A DNA stretch of 6,276 nucleotides from Planctomycetota bacterium (GTDB taxonomy: Bacteria > Planctomycetota > SZUA-567), in NCBI GenBank assembly GCA_020860865.1, contig JAJBTL010000216.1:3727-10002 (forward strand), read 5' to 3'. The translations under genes were made by a program, and so were the position numbers. Shown here in pieces: positions 4,475-6,276 of the stretch. Each line of letters begins with the position of its first letter. Position 1 is the first letter of the stretch. The notes beneath the pieces are model-generated. The model did no database searches, had not been told where the DNA came from, and saw only the letters and a program-made list of their open reading frames with translations.

Positions 4475-5479
4475 CTACCCGAGGAGGGTCCCCGTCGACG
4501 GCCGGTTCTCCCCCGCCACGTTCCAGCCCTGGGGTGCCAGCTTCCTCCCCATCGGCGTCTTGACGAGATAGCCCTGGCGGATAAGGTACGGCTCGTAAAC
4601 GTTTTCCAACGTGTCCTCGGTCTCCCCAACCGTCACCGCCAGGGTCTTCAGGCCGACCGGCCCGCCGTCGTGCTTGGCGAGCGTCTCCAAGAGGCGGCGG
4701 TCCATTTCCGTCAGGCCGTTCGCGTCGACCCCGAGCATGCGGAGGGTCTCTTCGGCGACGTCCTTGCCGATTATGCCGTCACCCTTAATTTCCGCAACGT
4801 CCCGGGCCCGGGCGAGGAAGCGGTTGGCGACGCGGGGCGTGCCTCTGGCCCGTCCGGCCAGTTCGACCGCCCCTTCGTCCGTCAGGCCGACGCCGAGAAT
4901 TTCCGCCGACCGGCGGATAATCTGCTCGAGTTCCCGTGGCGCGTAGTAGTCGAGCCGCTCCAGGATGCCGAACCGGGCGCGGAACGGCGCCGTGAGAAGC
5001 CCTTCCCGCGTCGTGGCGCCTATGAGGGTAAACCGGGGGATGGATATGTGGTAACTCCGGGCATGCATGCCGGCGTCGAGGACGATGTCGATGGACCAGT
5101 CTTCCATGGCGGAATAGAGGTACTCCTCCACCACAGAGGACAGGCGGTGAATTTCGTCGACAAAGAGGATGTGGCCTTCCTTCAGGTTGGATAGGAGCCC
5201 GGCCAGATCGGCCGGCCGTTCCAATGCCGGGCCGGACGTGACATGCGACTGGGTGCCGAGTTCACTGGCGACGATCCCGGCCAGGGTCGTCTTGCCAAGG
5301 CCAGGAGGCCCCGAGAAGAGGATGTGGTCGAGGGGCTCGTTCCGCTTCTTCGCCGCCTCAATGTAGATATGGAGGTTATGCTTAAGCTGGGTCTGACCCG
5401 GGAAGTCGGCGAACTGTTTCGGCCGGAGCCGGTTCTCGAACGGCTGATCCTTGTCGGTACTGAAGGCTTCAGTGGACAT
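4475..5479 (-). CDS. ruvB: Holliday junction branch migration DNA helicase RuvB
   Basis: AAA+ motor that, as a hexamer on each side of a RuvA-bound Holliday junction, pumps DNA with ATP to drive branch migration in recombinational repair. 334 residues, normal for the family. The start at 5479 has AAGGAAG about 6 bases upstream. An N-terminal RLRP motif (17-20) is followed by Walker A GPPGLGKTT (57-65), Walker B FVDEIHR (106-112), sensor 1 GATTR (154-158), an arginine-finger region FRARFG (166-171), and the sensor 2 helix GTPRVANR (213-220). The C-terminal DNA-binding winged helix includes GPVGLKTLAVTVGE (273-286), EPYLIRQGYL (296-305) and TPMGR (308-312); many homologues have TPRGR here, a mild variation. 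ruvA and ruvC are not adjacent on the downstream side. The gene follows a beta-barrel gene on the same strand with a 114-base gap containing a hairpin, so co-transcription is uncertain. No clear promoter of its own is visible. Confidence 0.97.
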   Translation of the reverse strand: MSTEAFSTDKDQPFENRLRPKQFADFPGQTQLKHNLHIYIEAAKKRNEPLDHILFSGPPGLGKTTLAGIVASELGTQSHVTSGPALERPADLAGLLSNLKEGHILFVDEIHRLSSVVEEYLYSAMEDWSIDIVLDAGMHARSYHISIPRFTLIGATTREGLLTAPFRARFGILERLDYYAPRELEQIIRRSAEILGVGLTDEGAVELAGRARGTPRVANRFLARARDVAEIKGDGIIGKDVAEETLRMLGVDANGLTEMDRRLLETLAKHDGGPVGLKTLAVTVGETEDTLENVYEPYLIRQGYLVKTPMGRKLAPQGWNVAGENRPSTGTLLG

Positions 5480-5524
5480 GCGCGTCTTCCTTTATAACGG
5501 CTCCCCGTGGGCGCCGCGTTATGA

Positions 5525-5556
5525 CAGTAACCTCCGACCGCCGCCGGAGGTTACTG
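5525..5556. other. Strong hairpin between the beta-barrel gene and ruvB
   Basis: CAGTAACCTCCG (5525-5536) pairs perfectly with CGGAGGTTACTG (5545-5556) around an 8-base loop. No T run follows on either strand, so it is not a textbook intrinsic terminator. It lies 38 bases after the beta-barrel stop codon on the minus strand and could act as a partial terminator, an mRNA-stabilising stem or a REP-like palindrome. Confidence 0.6.
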
Positions 5557-5593
5557 GATTGTCCAAGGTGATCGATCCAAAACGCTGGATACC

Positions 5594-6276
5594 TCAGAAC
5601 TGCACATCCTTTATGTCCGCGTCCGCCATCGGCGCGTCGATAAGGTAGGCGGCATCCAGATACCCGGCGCCGTAGCGGCTGTCGCCAAGGTCTTCGATTT
5701 CCACCGAATAGCCGGGCGGCGGGCGGTCATAGCCCATGAATGATTTCGGACTGAGGTTGAAGAAGATGCCGTGGTCGTCGGCGTTCCGGTCCCGGACATA
5801 ACTGAGGCTCATTTCGAAGGTGTCGAGATCGCGGAACAGGGTCACTCGGTACTTGTTGAAGCCGTGACGGACGCCGTCCTTCTTCGACCGCCAGTCCTCC
5901 TCGCTTTCGCGCCATTCATACGCCACCGCCCCTTCCAGGGAGTAGCGGCTCGAATCGTTCCACAGCTTGGTCCTGACCGCCAGGTGGGTCTGGGACGACG
6001 GGGCCGAGTCCGGATAGCGCCAGTAGCGGCCGCGATAGTGGTAGTGGGTGGCGTAGGTGCGGACATAGTTGTTGATGCGCCAGTCCGCCGAGACGATGGC
6101 CCGGTTGGCCGAACTGTCGTCGATGTCGTAGTCGATGCTGCCGGACAGGGTCAGGTGTTCGGTCGGCCGGTAGATCAGGTCGACCTCCATCTCGGAATAA
6201 CGCTTGTCGTTATTGAGGGCGACACGGTCGTCGCGGCGCGGGTACTGGTAGATGGCGACGTTGAAGTCGAGAAAGT
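5594..6276 (-). CDS. Outer-membrane beta-barrel protein, C-terminal part (LptD/OstA-like?), 5' end outside window
   Basis: The frame stays open to the window edge (28 codons, FLDFNVAIYQYPRRDDRV onward, precede the ATG at 6190), so about 226 C-terminal residues are visible. They show long amphipathic strands with alternating hydrophobic residues, many aromatics and charged turns: MEVDLIYRPTEHLTLSGSI, AIVSADWRINNYVRTYATHY, THLAVRTKL, SRYSLEGAVAYEWRE, NKYRVTLFRDLDTFEMSLSY, HGIFFNLSPKSF. The order 'strand, RDL-x-x-F-E, strand, FNLSPKSF' recalls the last barrel strands of LptD/OstA proteins, which insert LPS in the outer membrane. About 45 further residues follow, and the protein ends in Phe, as many barrel proteins do. 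Without the N-terminal domain the LptD call is tentative; another large barrel is possible. ruvB lies downstream on the same strand. Confidence 0.6.
   Translation of the reverse strand, partial: FLDFNVAIYQYPRRDDRVALNNDKRYSEMEVDLIYRPTEHLTLSGSIDYDIDDSSANRAIVSADWRINNYVRTYATHYHYRGRYWRYPDSAPSSQTHLAVRTKLWNDSSRYSLEGAVAYEWRESEEDWRSKKDGVRHGFNKYRVTLFRDLDTFEMSLSYVRDRNADDHGIFFNLSPKSFMGYDRPPPGYSVEIEDLGDSRYGAGYLDAAYLIDAPMADADIKDVQF

Noticed and set aside
4283..5194. 303-codon open frame on the plus strand opposite ruvB
   Set aside because: Antisense shadow of a certain RuvB gene. It begins in the dispersed repeat, runs through the terminator hairpin and shows no domain pattern.
1..6276. CRISPR array, tRNA or rRNA genes, transposase, integrase or phage genes
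   Set aside because: No regularly spaced identical repeats, no tRNA-like T-loop/acceptor pattern and no mobile-element gene could be found on either strand.

Overview
The window is a GC-rich stretch of bacterial chromosome from a Gram-negative organism with an outer membrane. The signs are an AsmA-type protein, an outer-membrane beta-barrel protein, a lipoprotein with a standard lipobox, and an adenylate kinase whose LID domain is the zinc-free type seen in E. coli. Nothing fixes the phylum. The gene mix and style would fit a Planctomycetes-Verrucomicrobia-Lentisphaerae-type lineage or a deep-branching proteobacterium, but that is only a guess.

Layout, left to right. (1) 1-1381, + strand: 3' part of an AsmA-like periplasmic protein, closed by a hairpin terminator. 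(2) 1382-1925: a 544-base gap holding that terminator, a candidate promoter (1544-1572), a structured stretch that could be a long adk leader or a small RNA, and copy 1 of a ~72-bp repeat. (3) 1926-2579, +: adk, followed by a two-way terminator. (4) 2695-3540, -: a hydrophilic protein made of 18 uninterrupted 11-residue repeats plus an Arg/Asp/His-rich tail, similar in style to LEA group 3 proteins. (5) 3541-3892: a divergent control region with an inverted repeat around a TATAAT box, a cluster of short GTCCGG-type repeats, and a well-formed promoter overlapped by a 14-bp perfect palindrome. (6) 3893-4252, +: a small lipoprotein with a PepSY-like look. (7) 4294-4365: copy 2 of the ~72-bp repeat, inverted relative to copy 1, then a 19-bp perfect two-way terminator. 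(8) 4475-5479, -: ruvB. (9) 5594-6276, -: C-terminal part of an outer-membrane beta-barrel protein, possibly LptD/OstA-like, lying upstream of ruvB with a strong hairpin between them.

The genes do not form one pathway. Adk (nucleotide balance) and RuvB (Holliday junction migration) are housekeeping; the AsmA-like, lipoprotein and beta-barrel genes belong to the cell envelope; the 11-mer repeat protein looks like a stress or desiccation type protein with its own control region. Both convergent gene pairs (adk with the repeat protein, the lipoprotein with ruvB) share a two-way terminator. The items most worth a second look are the 11-mer repeat protein, the inverted dispersed repeat, and the two promoters that share an unusual CGGGAAT spacer element.
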